The notes: generated by a model not told the origin, from the sequence alone. A DNA stretch of 64,000 nucleotides from Thalassovita sp. (GCF_963691685.1 NZ_OY829290.1:1922001-1986000); one strand, 5' to 3'. Counted from the stretch's first letter, positions 17,706-27,560 are shown. Numbers and translations are program-made.

Positions 17706-18946
17706 TGTGCGGCCTCCCGGTAGGTGGGCTCAACCTTCACGCCGTCGATCACAAATTCCTGACCCACAACGATCACATCAACCTTGTCCGCCAATCCGGT
17801 GACCCAGACACCTTCGCTGGTGTCGCGCATCAGGTTGACCTGTTTGAAGGCCACGATATTGCCGCTCTCGACAATCCGCACACCCAGATCACCGGTGTCG
17901 TTCAGCGTCAGCGCCGACCCGGGCAGCAGATGCGCCATCGTACCGGCCGAGGCGATCAGAATATCTGCGGTCTGACCATCGCGGATCGACATATCAGCGT
18001 TGGCAACATCGATATCAACGCGGAAGGTGCGGGTTTCAGGATCTGCCGAACGCGACAGGAAGGTCACCCGGCCACGCACTTCGCGACCATCGGTCAGGCG
18101 GGCACCGGCAAGACTGCCCAGCGACACCCGGTGGACCTGCGTTTCCGGCACGTAGCCGACAACCTTGATCGGATCCAGTTGAATGATGGTGGCACAAACG
18201 CCGCCAGCCCCCAGAAGGCTGCCCAGCTCAGCTGTGTCGGTTTCCAGGAGGCCCGCGAAAGGCGCTTTGATCGTCAGGCGCTCAATCTCTTTTTCGGCCG
18301 CCGCAACTGCCGCCTCAGCGGCGCGAATGCCGGCCTGCGTGGTTTCAAGGCCGGAACGGGCGGCTTCTACACCAGCCTCAGCCGAGACCACAGCGGCCTG
18401 GGTTCCAGCAACACGGGTTTCCGAGGCGTACCCGGTCTGCGACAGCTTCTTGGCCACATTGTCGTTGATCTGGGCCTCGTCCAAACGGGCCTGCGCTTCT
18501 TTCACGCGGGCCTGCGCCTGGGGCACCTGGGCGCGGGCATTGGCCAGATCGGCCTGAGCCTGCGCCAGATTGGTGTGACGGGTGCCGGGATCAAGGCGGC
18601 ACATTTCCTGTCCTGCCTCAACAAAAGACCCGCGGCGAAGCGGGTCGGAAATCACCACAGCCGTGGTTTCAGCCATCACCTGCACCTCGCGCGCGGCCTC
18701 GGTCTCACCACGCAGCTGAACGGCGCTGTCGATCTCTTCGCTTTCTGAGCTCTGCACCACAACACGCACGAGGTTTTGCGCAACAGCCTGCATTTCAGCG
18801 CTGTCTGTGGCAGGAATTGCAGTGGTGTCTTCTGCGCTCACTTCATCTTGGCCAAGGGCAAAGGCCATGAACGTCTCACGCTCCATGATCAATAGGTACA
18901 GTGTTGCAGTCACCACAATGGCGGTCAAAACTGGGACAATTCGCAT
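17702..18946 (-). CDS. RND efflux periplasmic adaptor (HlyD/AcrA family)
   Basis: The membrane-fusion protein links the pump encoded by the next gene to an outer-membrane channel. It is 414 residues with an N-terminal helix or signal anchor (IVPVLTAIVVTATLYLLIM). A biotinyl-lipoyl half-site (RRGSFVEAGQEMCRLDPGTR) lies near 155-175. A long Ala/Gln/Glu-rich coiled-coil hairpin (about 175-265: AQADLANARAQVPQAQARVK) and a second lipoyl half (TIKAPFAGLLETDTAELGSLL) follow. It overlaps the pump gene by ATGA. No outer-membrane channel gene is present in the window. No regulator gene adjoins the pair. Confidence 0.9.
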   Translation of the reverse strand: MRIVPVLTAIVVTATLYLLIMERETFMAFALGQDEVSAEDTTAIPATDSAEMQAVAQNLVRVVVQSSESEEIDSAVQLRGETEAAREVQVMAETTAVVISDPLRRGSFVEAGQEMCRLDPGTRHTNLAQAQADLANARAQVPQAQARVKEAQARLDEAQINDNVAKKLSQTGYASETRVAGTQAAVVSAEAGVEAARSGLETTQAGIRAAEAAVAAAEKEIERLTIKAPFAGLLETDTAELGSLLGAGGVCATIIQLDPIKVVGYVPETQVHRVSLGSLAGARLTDGREVRGRVTFLSRSADPETRTFRVDIDVANADMSIRDGQTADILIASAGTMAHLLPGSALTLNDTGDLGVRIVESGNIVAFKQVNLMRDTSEGVWVTGLADKVDVIVVGQEFVIDGVKVEPTYREAAQ

Positions 18947-19173
18947 CTACGGGGTCCTTAGACTAAATTTCTTCCGTTCAGATAGTACGTTAGTTGGCCA
19001 CCCTGCGATCAATTACAAGGTCCTCCGAGCCGTTCTGAACGATTTAGTTCAGTTTATCCCTGCCGCCTAGCCGCTGCAAGCCGATAGTGGCAACCTGCCG
19101 CAGCCCATTGTTGCGGGTACTTGGCAGTGGCGTGCCAAAGCGCTAAGAGAAACCAAACCAAGGGGGCAGTGCC

Positions 19174-19830
19174 GTGAGCGAAACCGATAGTTTCATTGAA
19201 GAAGTCAGCGAAGAAGTGCGCCGTGACCGGCTTTATGGCCTGATCCGTCGCTATGGCTGGATTGCGGTTGTGGGCGTTGTGGCCATTGTGGGCGGCGCCT
19301 CGTGGAATGAATACAACAAAGCGCAGGATCGCGCCGCAGCGCAGGCGCTTGGCGATGGAATCATGACCGCGCTGGAAGCCGAAGATCCCGCCGCTCGCGC
19401 TGCTGCTCTGGCAGATGTATCGGCCGAAGGCACCATGGCGGGCGCAGTTCTGACCCTGCAGCGTGCTTCGGAACTGCAGGCCGCTGGCAACAACGCTGAG
19501 GCCGCCAGCCTGCTTGATGCGCTGGCTTCCAACGGTGATGTTGATGCCATCTACCGCCAGATCGCCGGGTTCAAATCCGTGCTGCTGAAAGGCAGTGATA
19601 TGGCTGCCGATGAGCGCCGCGCGGTGCTTGAAGGGCTGATCCAGACCTCCTCACCGCTGCGCCTGCTGGCCGAAGAACAGCTGGCCCTGATTGAGGTTGA
19701 GGCCGGTGACACCACCGCCGCACTGGAACGGCTTGAGCGGATTGCCGCGGATGCCGAGGCAAGCGCAGGCTTGCGTCGTCGCGCAACTCAGTTGATTGTA
19801 GCGCTTGGGGGCGACCGCTCCGAAGCGTGA
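19174..19830 (+). CDS. YfgM-like membrane-anchored tetratricopeptide protein
   Basis: The 218-residue protein has a cytoplasmic N-terminus, one membrane helix (WIAVVGVVAIVGGASW, about 29-44) and a periplasmic helical-repeat domain. This matches the UPF0070/YfgM family, which in E. coli associates with the Sec translocon and periplasmic chaperones. The GTG start follows AAGGGGGC. The order yfgM-bamB-der is conserved in many proteobacteria and supports the call: bamB starts 65 bases downstream, then der. Confidence 0.85.
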   Translation: MSETDSFIEEVSEEVRRDRLYGLIRRYGWIAVVGVVAIVGGASWNEYNKAQDRAAAQALGDGIMTALEAEDPAARAAALADVSAEGTMAGAVLTLQRASELQAAGNNAEAASLLDALASNGDVDAIYRQIAGFKSVLLKGSDMAADERRAVLEGLIQTSSPLRLLAEEQLALIEVEAGDTTAALERLERIAADAEASAGLRRRATQLIVALGGDRSEA

Positions 19831-19895
19831 GCCAGCAAGACAGCCGATGTCTTGCGACAAGAATTGAAGAGATAAAGACTTAGAGGGCAGGTTTG

Positions 19896-21224
19896 GTGAA
19901 ACGCAGTTCCATTATTCTGGCAGTCTCCGCAGCAGCGGTGCTGGCCGGGTGTTCCGAACGTGAAAGCATTCTGCCCGGCAAGCGGGAAGATCCGCGCGCC
20001 ATTCTAAGCGGTGGTATACCGGTCGAAGATCTGGCCGCCGATGTCAGCCGCGCTGCAACGCAGGTGCGGCTGCCCAAGATGGTGCAGAACGCCAATTGGA
20101 CCCAGCGCTTTGGCTCGCCGAAAAACCGTGTCAGCCACGCCAGCCTGGCCGCCGCGCCACAGCTGGTCTGGAGCGCTGACATCGGCGCCGGCGATGGCCG
20201 CCGCAACCGTATCACTGCAGAACCTGTTGTGGCAGACGGCCGGGTCTTTACCCTTGACGCCGAAGCGCGTGTCAGCGCCACCAGCACCGCAGGCACCGTC
20301 CTTTGGAGCCGCGACCTAACACCTGCCCGCGACAGCTCTGGTGAGGCCACCGGCGGCGGTCTGGCCTATGGCGCTGGCAAGGTCTTTGTCACCTCGGGCT
20401 TTGGCCTGTTCACTGCGCTTGATCCCGCCACGGGTGAGGTGCTGTGGCAGCAGGATATCGGCTCCACCGGCTCGGGCGCGCCAACAGTTTACGGCGATCT
20501 GGTCTATCTGGTGGGCGGCGATGACACCGGCTGGGCACTGGAAGTCGACACTGGCCGCATCCGCTGGCAGACCACCCAAGCCAGCGACGTGAACAACGTA
20601 CTGGGCGCACCGGCCCCGGCCGTGAATGACAAATTTGCCATCTTTGCCTTTGGCGATGGCGCGCTGCACGGCACCTTCCGCAATGGCGGCCTGCGCCTGT
20701 GGACGGCCTATGTCTCCGGTCAGCGCCGCAGCGATGCCCTGGCTAAGGTCAATGACATCACCGCCGATCCGGTCATCGATGGCTCCAAGGTCTATGTCGG
20801 CTCGCACGCCGGTCGTATTCTGGCGCTGGACATTGACACGGGCGATCGCCTCTGGACGGCGCGCGAAGGGGCGATCAGCCCGGTTCTGCCGCTTTCAGGG
20901 TCGCTCTTTGCGGTCAGCGATCACAATGAGCTGCTGCGCATCGATGCGCGTGACGGCGTGACGATCTGGGCCAAGAAACTGCCCAATCTGCTGAAGCCGA
21001 AACAGCGCAAAGCCAGCGAAGTTTACGCCCATCACGGCCCCATTCTGGCCGGTGGTCAGCTGATCGTGGCCTCCAACGATGGCTTCCTGCGCTTCTTTGA
21101 TCCCACCACGGGTGAGATGACCCGCCAGGTTGAGGTGCCCGGCGGCGCAACCACCGCCCCCGTGGTGGCAGGCGGCACGCTTTACGTTGTTGGCACCAAA
21201 GGGCAATTGCACGCTTTCCGTTGA
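19896..21224 (+). CDS. bamB: Outer-membrane assembly lipoprotein BamB-like beta-propeller
   Basis: BamB is the beta-propeller lipoprotein of the BAM complex that inserts outer-membrane proteins. The protein has a lipobox, VLAGCSERES, after a short signal, followed by repeated PQQ-like blades such as LFTALDPATGEVLWQQDIGS, WALEVDTGRIRWQT and ILALDIDTGDRLWTAREGAI. GTG at 19896 is preferred because AGAGGG (19882-19887) is eight bases upstream; TTG at 19893 is also in frame. It is 442 residues, somewhat longer than E. coli BamB. The neighbours (YfgM-like, Der) match the classic arrangement. Confidence 0.88.
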   Translation: MKRSSIILAVSAAAVLAGCSERESILPGKREDPRAILSGGIPVEDLAADVSRAATQVRLPKMVQNANWTQRFGSPKNRVSHASLAAAPQLVWSADIGAGDGRRNRITAEPVVADGRVFTLDAEARVSATSTAGTVLWSRDLTPARDSSGEATGGGLAYGAGKVFVTSGFGLFTALDPATGEVLWQQDIGSTGSGAPTVYGDLVYLVGGDDTGWALEVDTGRIRWQTTQASDVNNVLGAPAPAVNDKFAIFAFGDGALHGTFRNGGLRLWTAYVSGQRRSDALAKVNDITADPVIDGSKVYVGSHAGRILALDIDTGDRLWTAREGAISPVLPLSGSLFAVSDHNELLRIDARDGVTIWAKKLPNLLKPKQRKASEVYAHHGPILAGGQLIVASNDGFLRFFDPTTGEMTRQVEVPGGATTAPVVAGGTLYVVGTKGQLHAFR

Positions 21225-21308
21225 CGCAAAACTGGTATAACAGGGCGGCTTGATCCGCCCTTTATCCAGCGCAGACATGCCGTCTGCCATCCGTCCGGAG
21301 CCATTGAG

Positions 21309-22811
21309 ATGAGCTTTACCCTCGCCATTGTAGGCCGCCCCAACGTGGGGAAGTCTACGCTTTTCAACCGCTTAGTCGGCAAAAAACTGGCTCTGGTCGA
21401 TGACCAGCCGGGGGTAACGCGTGACCTGCGCGAAGGCGATGCCAAACTGGGTCACCTGCGATTCACCGTGATTGACACCGCCGGTCTGGAAGAGGCCACC
21501 GATGACAGTCTGCAGGGGCGCATGCGCCGCCTGACCGAACGCGCGGTGGATATGGCGGATGTCTGCCTGTTCATGATCGACGCCCGCACCGGTCTGACCC
21601 CCACGGATGAGATGTTTGCCGAGATCCTGCGCAAACGCGCCGACAAGGTGATCCTGGCGGCCAACAAGGCCGAAGGCAAAGCTGGCGAAGCTGGTGCGCT
21701 GGAGGCCTATAGTCTTGGCCTCGGCGACCCGCTGCGCCTGTCCGGTGAACACGGCGAAGGCATGGGGGAGCTGATGCACATCCTGCAGCCCATCGCCGAT
21801 GAGTTCGAAGAACGCGCTGCCCAGCATGCGCCGGAAACCGATGTTGACGTCCATATGGACGATGATGAGGAAGAGGTGCTGGACGAACACGGCAACCCGA
21901 TCACCTATCGTCTGCCGACCTTCGACAAGCCGATGCAGATCGCAGTGGTGGGCCGCCCGAACGCGGGCAAATCCACCCTGATCAACAAGATCCTCGGCGA
22001 AGACCGCCTGCTGACCGGTCCCGAGGCCGGGATCACCCGTGACGCCATCTCGCTGACCATTGACTGGGGTGGCCTGCCGGTGCGGATCTGGGACACTGCC
22101 GGCATGCGTAAACGCGCCAAGGTGCAGGATAAGGTCGAAAAACTCTCGGTCTCCGACGGTTTGCGCGCGGTGAAATTTGCCGAAGTGGTGATTGTTCTGC
22201 TGGATGCCGCCATTCCCTTTGAACAGCAGGACCTGCGCATCGCCGATCTGGCGGAACGTGAGGGCCGCGCGGTGATCATCGCGGTGAACAAATGGGACAT
22301 CGAGGATGAGAAACAGGAAAAACTGAAGGCGCTGAAGGAAAGCTTCGACCGGCTGCTGCCGCAGCTGCGCGGCGCGCCGCTGATTACGGTGTCCGCGAAA
22401 ACCGGCCGTGGCCTTAACCGCCTGCAAGAGGCTGTGGAACGCGCCTACAACGTCTGGAACCGTCGCGTCTCGACCGCCAAGCTGAACCGCTGGCTGAACG
22501 CGATGACCGAACAGCACCCGCCGCCCGCCCCCGGGGGGCGCCGCATCAAGCTGCGTTATATGACCCAGGCCAAAACCCGCCCGCCGGGCTTTGTGGTGAT
22601 GTGTTCGCTGCCCGATAAGCTGCCCGACAGCTATTCGCGCTATCTGGTCAACGGTCTGCGCGAGGACTTTGACATGCCGGGCACTCCGATCCGCCTGACC
22701 ATGCGCGGGCAGGGGGATAAGAACCCCTATAGGAATAAGAAGGACAAAAAGCCCGGCGCGCTTGGCAAACACCTGAACAAAAAACGCGGTCTGCCCCGCG
22801 GCTCGCATTAA
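21309..22811 (+). CDS. der: Ribosome biogenesis GTPase Der (EngA)
   Basis: Der carries two tandem GTPase domains and a KH-like C-terminal domain and works in 50S subunit assembly. It is 500 residues. The first P-loop is GRPNVGKST (residues 8-16) with NKAEGK as its guanine motif. The second P-loop is GRPNAGKST (about 217) with NKWDIE. The C-terminal part (RRIKLRYMTQAKTRPPGFVV) is the KH-like domain, ending in a basic tail. The gap from bamB is 84 bases. A strong hairpin follows the stop. Confidence 0.96.
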   Translation: MSFTLAIVGRPNVGKSTLFNRLVGKKLALVDDQPGVTRDLREGDAKLGHLRFTVIDTAGLEEATDDSLQGRMRRLTERAVDMADVCLFMIDARTGLTPTDEMFAEILRKRADKVILAANKAEGKAGEAGALEAYSLGLGDPLRLSGEHGEGMGELMHILQPIADEFEERAAQHAPETDVDVHMDDDEEEVLDEHGNPITYRLPTFDKPMQIAVVGRPNAGKSTLINKILGEDRLLTGPEAGITRDAISLTIDWGGLPVRIWDTAGMRKRAKVQDKVEKLSVSDGLRAVKFAEVVIVLLDAAIPFEQQDLRIADLAEREGRAVIIAVNKWDIEDEKQEKLKALKESFDRLLPQLRGAPLITVSAKTGRGLNRLQEAVERAYNVWNRRVSTAKLNRWLNAMTEQHPPPAPGGRRIKLRYMTQAKTRPPGFVVMCSLPDKLPDSYSRYLVNGLREDFDMPGTPIRLTMRGQGDKNPYRNKKDKKPGALGKHLNKKRGLPRGSH

Positions 22812-22824
22812 ACAGACTTAAATT

Positions 22825-22849
22825 GGGCGCCCTTCGGGGCGCTCTTTTT
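22825..22849 (+). terminator. Intrinsic terminator of der
   Basis: GGGCGCC and GGGGCGCTC form a stem around a CTTC loop, followed by TTTTTG. Confidence 0.85.
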
Positions 22850-22886
22850 GTCTCGGACCTTCGGTCCTCGGGCCTGCCTGCGGCGC

Positions 22887-22945
22887 GAGTATTTGGGGAA
22901 CGATGAAAGCGGCAATTCACTGTTTCAAAAATACTCTGGCGCGCA
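22887..22945. repeat. Head-to-head pair of dispersed GAGTATTT repeats between der and serS
   Basis: A forward core GAGTATTTGGGGAACGATGA at 22887 is followed, 20 bases after its TGAAAGC, by a reverse core (TTTCAAAAATACTCTGG at 22924-22940). The opposed arrangement resembles bacterial interspersed mosaic elements. It occupies the gap between convergent der and serS. The same paired layout occurs at 41435-41750, where it is split by a TIR element. Confidence 0.75.
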
Positions 22946-22952
22946 GCGCCAC

Positions 22953-22977
22953 AAAAAAGGGGCCCAGCGGGCCCCTT
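22953..22977 (-). terminator. Intrinsic terminator of serS
   Basis: On the minus strand GGGGCCC, a GCT loop and GGGCCCC are followed by TTTTTT. The stem is perfect. Confidence 0.9.
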
Positions 22978-23001
22978 CGGTGTTCAGACAATTTGGTCGG
23001 T

Positions 23002-24294
23002 TCAGACCAGCGCGCCTTCAGCGCTGAGTTTGGTCTTGCCGCCCAGATAGGGGTGCAGCGCGGCTGGTAGGGTGACGGAGCCGTCTTCCTGCTGGCCGTT
23101 TTCCAGCACCGCAATCAGGGCGCGCCCCACAGCCAGGCCGGAGCCGTTCAGCGTATGCACAAACTCAGGCTTGCCGCCAGCCGCAGGTTTGAACCGTGCG
23201 TTCATCCGGCGGGCCTGGAAATCACCGGCCACCGAGACCGAGGAGATCTCACGGTATTTGTTCTGGCCGGGCAGCCAGACCTCCAGATCGTGGGTTTTGA
23301 TCATGCCAAAGCCCATATCGCCCGAGCACAGCACCACGGTGCGATAAGGCAGGCCCAGTTTTTCCAGGATCGCCTCAGCGCAGCGGGTCATGCGGTCATG
23401 CTCTTCCATCGAGTTTTCGGGATGCACGATCGAGACCATTTCGACCTTTTCAAACTGGTGCTGGCGCAACATGCCCGAGGTGTCACGACCGGCGCTGCCC
23501 GCTTCGGAGCGGAAACACTGGGTGTGGGCGCAGTAGCGCAGCGGCAGGCTGCCTTCATCGACGGTTTCGCCGTTGACGATATTGGTCAGCGTCACCTCAG
23601 CGGTTGGGACCAGCCACCAGCCATCTTCGGTCTTGTAGCTGTCTTCACCAAATTTCGGCAGCTGGCCGGTGCCATACATCATCTCTTCGCGCACCAGAAC
23701 CGGGGTCCAGGTTTCCTGCAGCTCATGCTCTTCCACATGGGTGTCGAGCATCATCTGCGCCAGCGCGCGGTGCACCCGGGCCACGCCCTTGGAGAGCACG
23801 ACAAAGCGCGAGCCTGAGAGTTTGGCGGCGGTTTCGAAATCCATACCCGGCTGCACACCCGACAGCTCATAATGTTCTTTCGGCGCAAAGGTGAACTCGC
23901 GCGGGGTGCCCCAGTGGCGCACCTCAACGTTGTCATCCTCATCGGCGCCATCCGGCACATCGTCATGCAGGCGGTTGGGCAGGCCCATCAGCAGGTCATT
24001 GAGCTGCGCGTCCAGCTCCTTGGCTTCGGTCTGCATCGCGGCCACTTCGGCCTTTTTCTCACCCACCAGGGCGCGCAGCCGTTCAAACTCGGCCTCATCA
24101 CCTTTGGCTTTGGCGGCGCCAACTTCTTTGGCGGCTTTCTTCTGGTCCGACTGCGCGGTTTCGGCCGCCAGGATCTTGGCCCGGCGCGCTTCGTCCAGTT
24201 TCAGCACCTCTGATGACATCGGCGCGGCCCCCCGGCGGGCCAGACCGGCGTCAAAGGCCTCTGGGTTTTCGCGGATCGCTTTGATGTCATGCAT
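23002..24294 (-). CDS. serS: Seryl-tRNA synthetase
   Basis: SerRS charges tRNA-Ser. It is 430 residues, the standard bacterial length. The N-terminal antiparallel coiled coil (about 30-105; RAKILAAETAQSDQKKAAKE) holds the tRNA arm. The class II core has motif 2 CFRSEAGSAGRDTSGMLRQH and motif 3 LNGSGLAVGRALIAVLEN. The start MHDIKAIRENPEAFDAGLARR is canonical; AAAGGAGCAAACCC precedes it. It is divergent from yajC, with a 276-base gap. Confidence 0.97.
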   Translation of the reverse strand: MHDIKAIRENPEAFDAGLARRGAAPMSSEVLKLDEARRAKILAAETAQSDQKKAAKEVGAAKAKGDEAEFERLRALVGEKKAEVAAMQTEAKELDAQLNDLLMGLPNRLHDDVPDGADEDDNVEVRHWGTPREFTFAPKEHYELSGVQPGMDFETAAKLSGSRFVVLSKGVARVHRALAQMMLDTHVEEHELQETWTPVLVREEMMYGTGQLPKFGEDSYKTEDGWWLVPTAEVTLTNIVNGETVDEGSLPLRYCAHTQCFRSEAGSAGRDTSGMLRQHQFEKVEMVSIVHPENSMEEHDRMTRCAEAILEKLGLPYRTVVLCSGDMGFGMIKTHDLEVWLPGQNKYREISSVSVAGDFQARRMNARFKPAAGGKPEFVHTLNGSGLAVGRALIAVLENGQQEDGSVTLPAALHPYLGGKTKLSAEGALV

Positions 24295-24570
24295 GGGTTT
24301 GCTCCTTTACCGGAATCATTCTTCAACGCAGGCGTTATTGCTGATTTTTGTCTCGGTTGAAAGCCACCATTGCGCCGTGCGGGGGCGTTGGAAGCGGGGA
24401 TCAACCCGTGATCTGCCCGCGATCAGAAGCTGCCGCCCCTAGGGCATGGCCTGCAAAGCCCGTAAAAGCCTGACTGCAATGCGCAACCCGCCTTGCAAAA
24501 CCCCGTTAGCGCACATAGGTTCCCTGCCAAATCGCGGCTCAAGCCGCCTAACGGATCTAAGGACAGACAT

Positions 24571-24855
24571 ATGGAAGCCATCGGCCAGTTCATCCCCCTC
24601 ATTCTCATCTTCGGTATCATGTATTTCCTGCTGATCCGTCCGCAGCAGAAGAAGATGAAAGAGCATCAGAACATGGTGAACGCGCTGCGCAAGGGCGATC
24701 AGGTGGTCACCCAGGGCGGTCTGATCGGCAAGGTTTCCAAGGTCAAAGACGCGGAAAACGAGCTGGAAGTTGAAATCGCCGAAGGTGTGAAGGTCCGCGT
24801 TGTCCGCTCGACCATCGCTCAGGTGAAAAGCAAGACTGAGCCGGCCGAAGGCTGA
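24571..24855 (+). CDS. yajC: Preprotein translocase subunit YajC
   Basis: YajC is a small single-span protein bound to SecDF in the inner membrane. It is 94 residues: one helix (FIPLILIFGIMYFLLIRPQ, residues 7-25), then a conserved cytoplasmic domain with QQKKMKEHQNMVNALRKGDQ and VTQGGLIGKV. The ATG at 24571 lies 11 bases after AAGGAC; the in-frame upstream extension to 24493 is not conserved. secD and secF follow directly, as is usual, although a hairpin sits between yajC and secD. Confidence 0.95.
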   Translation: MEAIGQFIPLILIFGIMYFLLIRPQQKKMKEHQNMVNALRKGDQVVTQGGLIGKVSKVKDAENELEVEIAEGVKVRVVRSTIAQVKSKTEPAEG

Positions 24856-24871
24856 TCTCACCCCGAAGACC

Positions 24872-24907
24872 GGCCCGAGGGTTTCCTGACCCCCGGGCCT
24901 TTTGTTT
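24872..24907 (+). terminator. Hairpin between yajC and secD
   Basis: GGCCCGAGGG (24872-24881) pairs with CCCCCGGGCC with a bulge, followed by TTTTGTTTTTT. It looks like a true intrinsic terminator inside the yajC-secDF cluster, so secDF probably gets only part of its transcription from the yajC promoter. Confidence 0.75.
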
Positions 24908-24924
24908 TTTGAAAGCGGTTCACT

Positions 24925-26589
24925 ATGCTTCAGATTGATATGTGGAAACGGGTGCTGATCTGGGCGGTTTGTGCGCTCGGGATCCTCTGTGCCCTTCCAA
25001 ATGGGTTTTATGCGCGGGTTGAGGCCCGTAATGACGCGGTCGCCGCGTTGGAAACAGGCGCCTCGGGCAATGGTCTGGAAGAGCAGGCGGCGCAATGGCC
25101 GTCTTTCCTGCCGTCTAGCCTGGTCAATCTGGGTCTGGACCTGCGCGGTGGCGCGCATCTCCTTGCTGAGGTGCAGGTGGCCGATGTTTACGAAAGCCGC
25201 CTTGAGGCCATGTGGCCAGAAGTGCGCGACCTCCTGCGCGAAGAGCGCGACACCATCGGCACCATCCGTCTGCAAAAGACCGAAGGCGCTGAGCTGCGGG
25301 TGCGGTTGAACCAGAAACCGGATCAGGTTGGCGCGGCCGCCGAACTGGTGCGCGGTCTGGCCCGCCCGGTTGTCAGCCTGTCCGGCGCCGGGGCCACCGA
25401 CATTGACGTCGCCGTTGATGGCGCCGATATCGTTGTCACCCTGTCTGAGGCCGAGCGTGTTGCCACCGATGAGCGCACCGTGGCGCAATCGCTGGAAATC
25501 ATCCGCCGCCGGATTGACGAAGTGGGCACGCGTGAGCCGACCATTCAGCGTCAGGGTTCGGACCGGATCCTCATTCAGGTGCCCGGCATTGGTTCGGCCT
25601 CTGAGCTGAAAGCGATCATCGGCACCACGGCGCAGCTGACCTTCCAGCCGGTTGTGACCCGCACTTCCAACGCCGATATGCCGGCGGGCGCGGGCAATGA
25701 ACTGTTGCCGTCGCTGGACACTGAAGGCGAATACTATGTTCTGGAACAGGTTCCTGTGGTCACCGGTGAGGAACTGGTGGATGCCCAGCCCGCCTTTGAC
25801 CAGAACGGTCGTCCGGCTGTGAACTTCCGCTTCAACACAACAGGCGCGCGGAAGTTCGGCGATTACACCGCTGAAAACATCGGCAACCCCTTTGCGATTG
25901 TTCTGGATGGCGAGGTCATTTCGGCCCCCGTGATCCAGTCGCACATCCCGGGTGGGTCCGGTATCATCACCGGCAACTTCACCGTTGAGGAAAGCACCAA
26001 CCTGGCGGTTCTGCTGCGTGCTGGTGCGCTGCCTGCGGGTCTGGAGTTCCTCGAAGAGCGCACCATCGGGCCAGAACTGGGGGCAGACAGTATCGCCGCC
26101 GGTCAGATCGCCTGTATCGTGGCCTTCGTCGCGGTTCTGGTCTTCATGGTGCTGAGCTATGGCCTGTTTGGTCTGTTCGCCAACATCGCGCTTTTGGTGA
26201 ACGTCGCCCTGATCTTTGGCGCGCTCAGCCTTATCGGCGGCACGCTGACCTTGCCGGGTATCGCTGGTATCGTTTTGACCATCGGTATGGCGGTGGACGC
26301 CAATGTGCTGGTCTTTGAACGGATCCGCGAAGAACTGCGCACCGCCAAAGGGCCAGCCCGCGCGATTGAGCTGGGCTATGACCGCGCACTTTCGGCGATC
26401 ATCGATGCCAATATCACCACTTTCATTATTGCTGTGATCCTCTTCGTCATGGGCTCGGGCCCGGTCAAAGGCTTTGCGATCACACTGGGCCTCGGGATCC
26501 TCACCTCGGTCTTCACCGCGATCTTCGTGACGCGGCTGCTGATCGTGATGTGGTTCGAACGTAAACGCCCCAAAACCATCGAGGTCTGA
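24925..26589 (+). CDS. secD: Protein translocase subunit SecD
   Basis: SecD with SecF uses proton motive force to pull exported proteins through SecYEG. It is 554 residues. It has an N-terminal helix (VLIWAVCALGILCALPNGFY), the first periplasmic domain beginning LGLDLRGGAHLLAEV (the family DLRGG motif, about 73-80), then a P1 domain. Five C-terminal helices follow, including SIAAGQIACIVAFVAVLVFM and GIAGIVLTIGMAVDANVLVF. The start MLQIDMWKRVLIWAV follows GAAAGCGG. secF begins two bases after its stop. Confidence 0.95.
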   Translation: MLQIDMWKRVLIWAVCALGILCALPNGFYARVEARNDAVAALETGASGNGLEEQAAQWPSFLPSSLVNLGLDLRGGAHLLAEVQVADVYESRLEAMWPEVRDLLREERDTIGTIRLQKTEGAELRVRLNQKPDQVGAAAELVRGLARPVVSLSGAGATDIDVAVDGADIVVTLSEAERVATDERTVAQSLEIIRRRIDEVGTREPTIQRQGSDRILIQVPGIGSASELKAIIGTTAQLTFQPVVTRTSNADMPAGAGNELLPSLDTEGEYYVLEQVPVVTGEELVDAQPAFDQNGRPAVNFRFNTTGARKFGDYTAENIGNPFAIVLDGEVISAPVIQSHIPGGSGIITGNFTVEESTNLAVLLRAGALPAGLEFLEERTIGPELGADSIAAGQIACIVAFVAVLVFMVLSYGLFGLFANIALLVNVALIFGALSLIGGTLTLPGIAGIVLTIGMAVDANVLVFERIREELRTAKGPARAIELGYDRALSAIIDANITTFIIAVILFVMGSGPVKGFAITLGLGILTSVFTAIFVTRLLIVMWFERKRPKTIEV

Positions 26590-26591
26590 TC

Positions 26592-27560
26592 ATGCGTTTG
26601 AGACTGTTTAGCGAAGTCCCCAATTACGACTTCTTCCGCCTGCGCAAGCTGACCATGGGCCTGTCTGTGGTGGCGGTCATTGCCTCGCTGGTGGCCTGGC
26701 TGGTCATTGGCCTGAACTTCGGCATCGATTTCCGTGGTGGCACCACCATCCGGACACAGGCCGAAACCGCCGTGGATGTGGGCGCCTACCGTGGCGCGCT
26801 GGATCCGCTGGGGCTGGGCGATGTGTCGATCACCGAGGTGTTTGATCCTTCCTTTGCCGAGGATGAGCATGTTGCGATGATCCGTATCCAGGCGCAGGAA
26901 GGTCAGGAAAGCGTCACCGAAGAGGTGATCACCCAGATCGAAGACGCGCTGAGAGGCGTGGATCCCTCGATCACCTTCCCGCTGGTCGAATCTGTTGGCC
27001 CCAAGGTCTCGGGTGAGCTGATCCAAACCGCGATCATTGCGGTTGCGGCCTCGCTGGCGGCGATCCTGTTCTATATCTGGCTGCGCTTTGAATGGCAGTT
27101 CTCGGTCGGCGCGGTGGCAGCACTGGCGCATGACGTGATCCTGACCATCGGCATCTTCTCAGTGCTGCAGATCCGGTTCGAACTGGCCACCATCGCGGCG
27201 CTGCTGACGATCATCGGCTATTCGATCAACGACACCGTGGTGATCTTTGACCGTCTGCGTGAAAACCTGATTAAATATAAAGTGAAACCGCTGACCGATC
27301 TGATGAACCTCACCGTGAACGAAACCCTCAGCCGGACGATCATGACCTCGGGTACCACGCTTCTGGCGCTGATCGCCCTGCTGACGCTGGGTGGCGACGT
27401 GATCCGTGGCTTTGTGTTTGCCATCACCTGGGGCGTCATTGTGGGCACTTATTCTTCGGTCTATGTGGCCAAGAATGTGGTGCTGATGCTGGGTGTGAAA
27501 CGCGACTGGTCCAAGCCTGACAACAATCAGGGCAATCAGTTCGGGAACGTAGATGCCTGA
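26592..27560 (+). CDS. secF: Protein translocase subunit SecF
   Basis: This is the partner of SecD in the inner membrane. It is 322 residues with helix 1 (MGLSVVAVIASLVAWLVIGL), the FGIDFRGGTTI motif at about 40-50, and five C-terminal helices including VGAVAALAHDVILTIGIFSV and TIIGYSINDTVVIFDRLREN. The C-terminus is short and charged. The downstream TSUP gene starts eight bases before the secF stop, suggesting coupled translation. Confidence 0.96.
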   Translation: MRLRLFSEVPNYDFFRLRKLTMGLSVVAVIASLVAWLVIGLNFGIDFRGGTTIRTQAETAVDVGAYRGALDPLGLGDVSITEVFDPSFAEDEHVAMIRIQAQEGQESVTEEVITQIEDALRGVDPSITFPLVESVGPKVSGELIQTAIIAVAASLAAILFYIWLRFEWQFSVGAVAALAHDVILTIGIFSVLQIRFELATIAALLTIIGYSINDTVVIFDRLRENLIKYKVKPLTDLMNLTVNETLSRTIMTSGTTLLALIALLTLGGDVIRGFVFAITWGVIVGTYSSVYVAKNVVLMLGVKRDWSKPDNNQGNQFGNVDA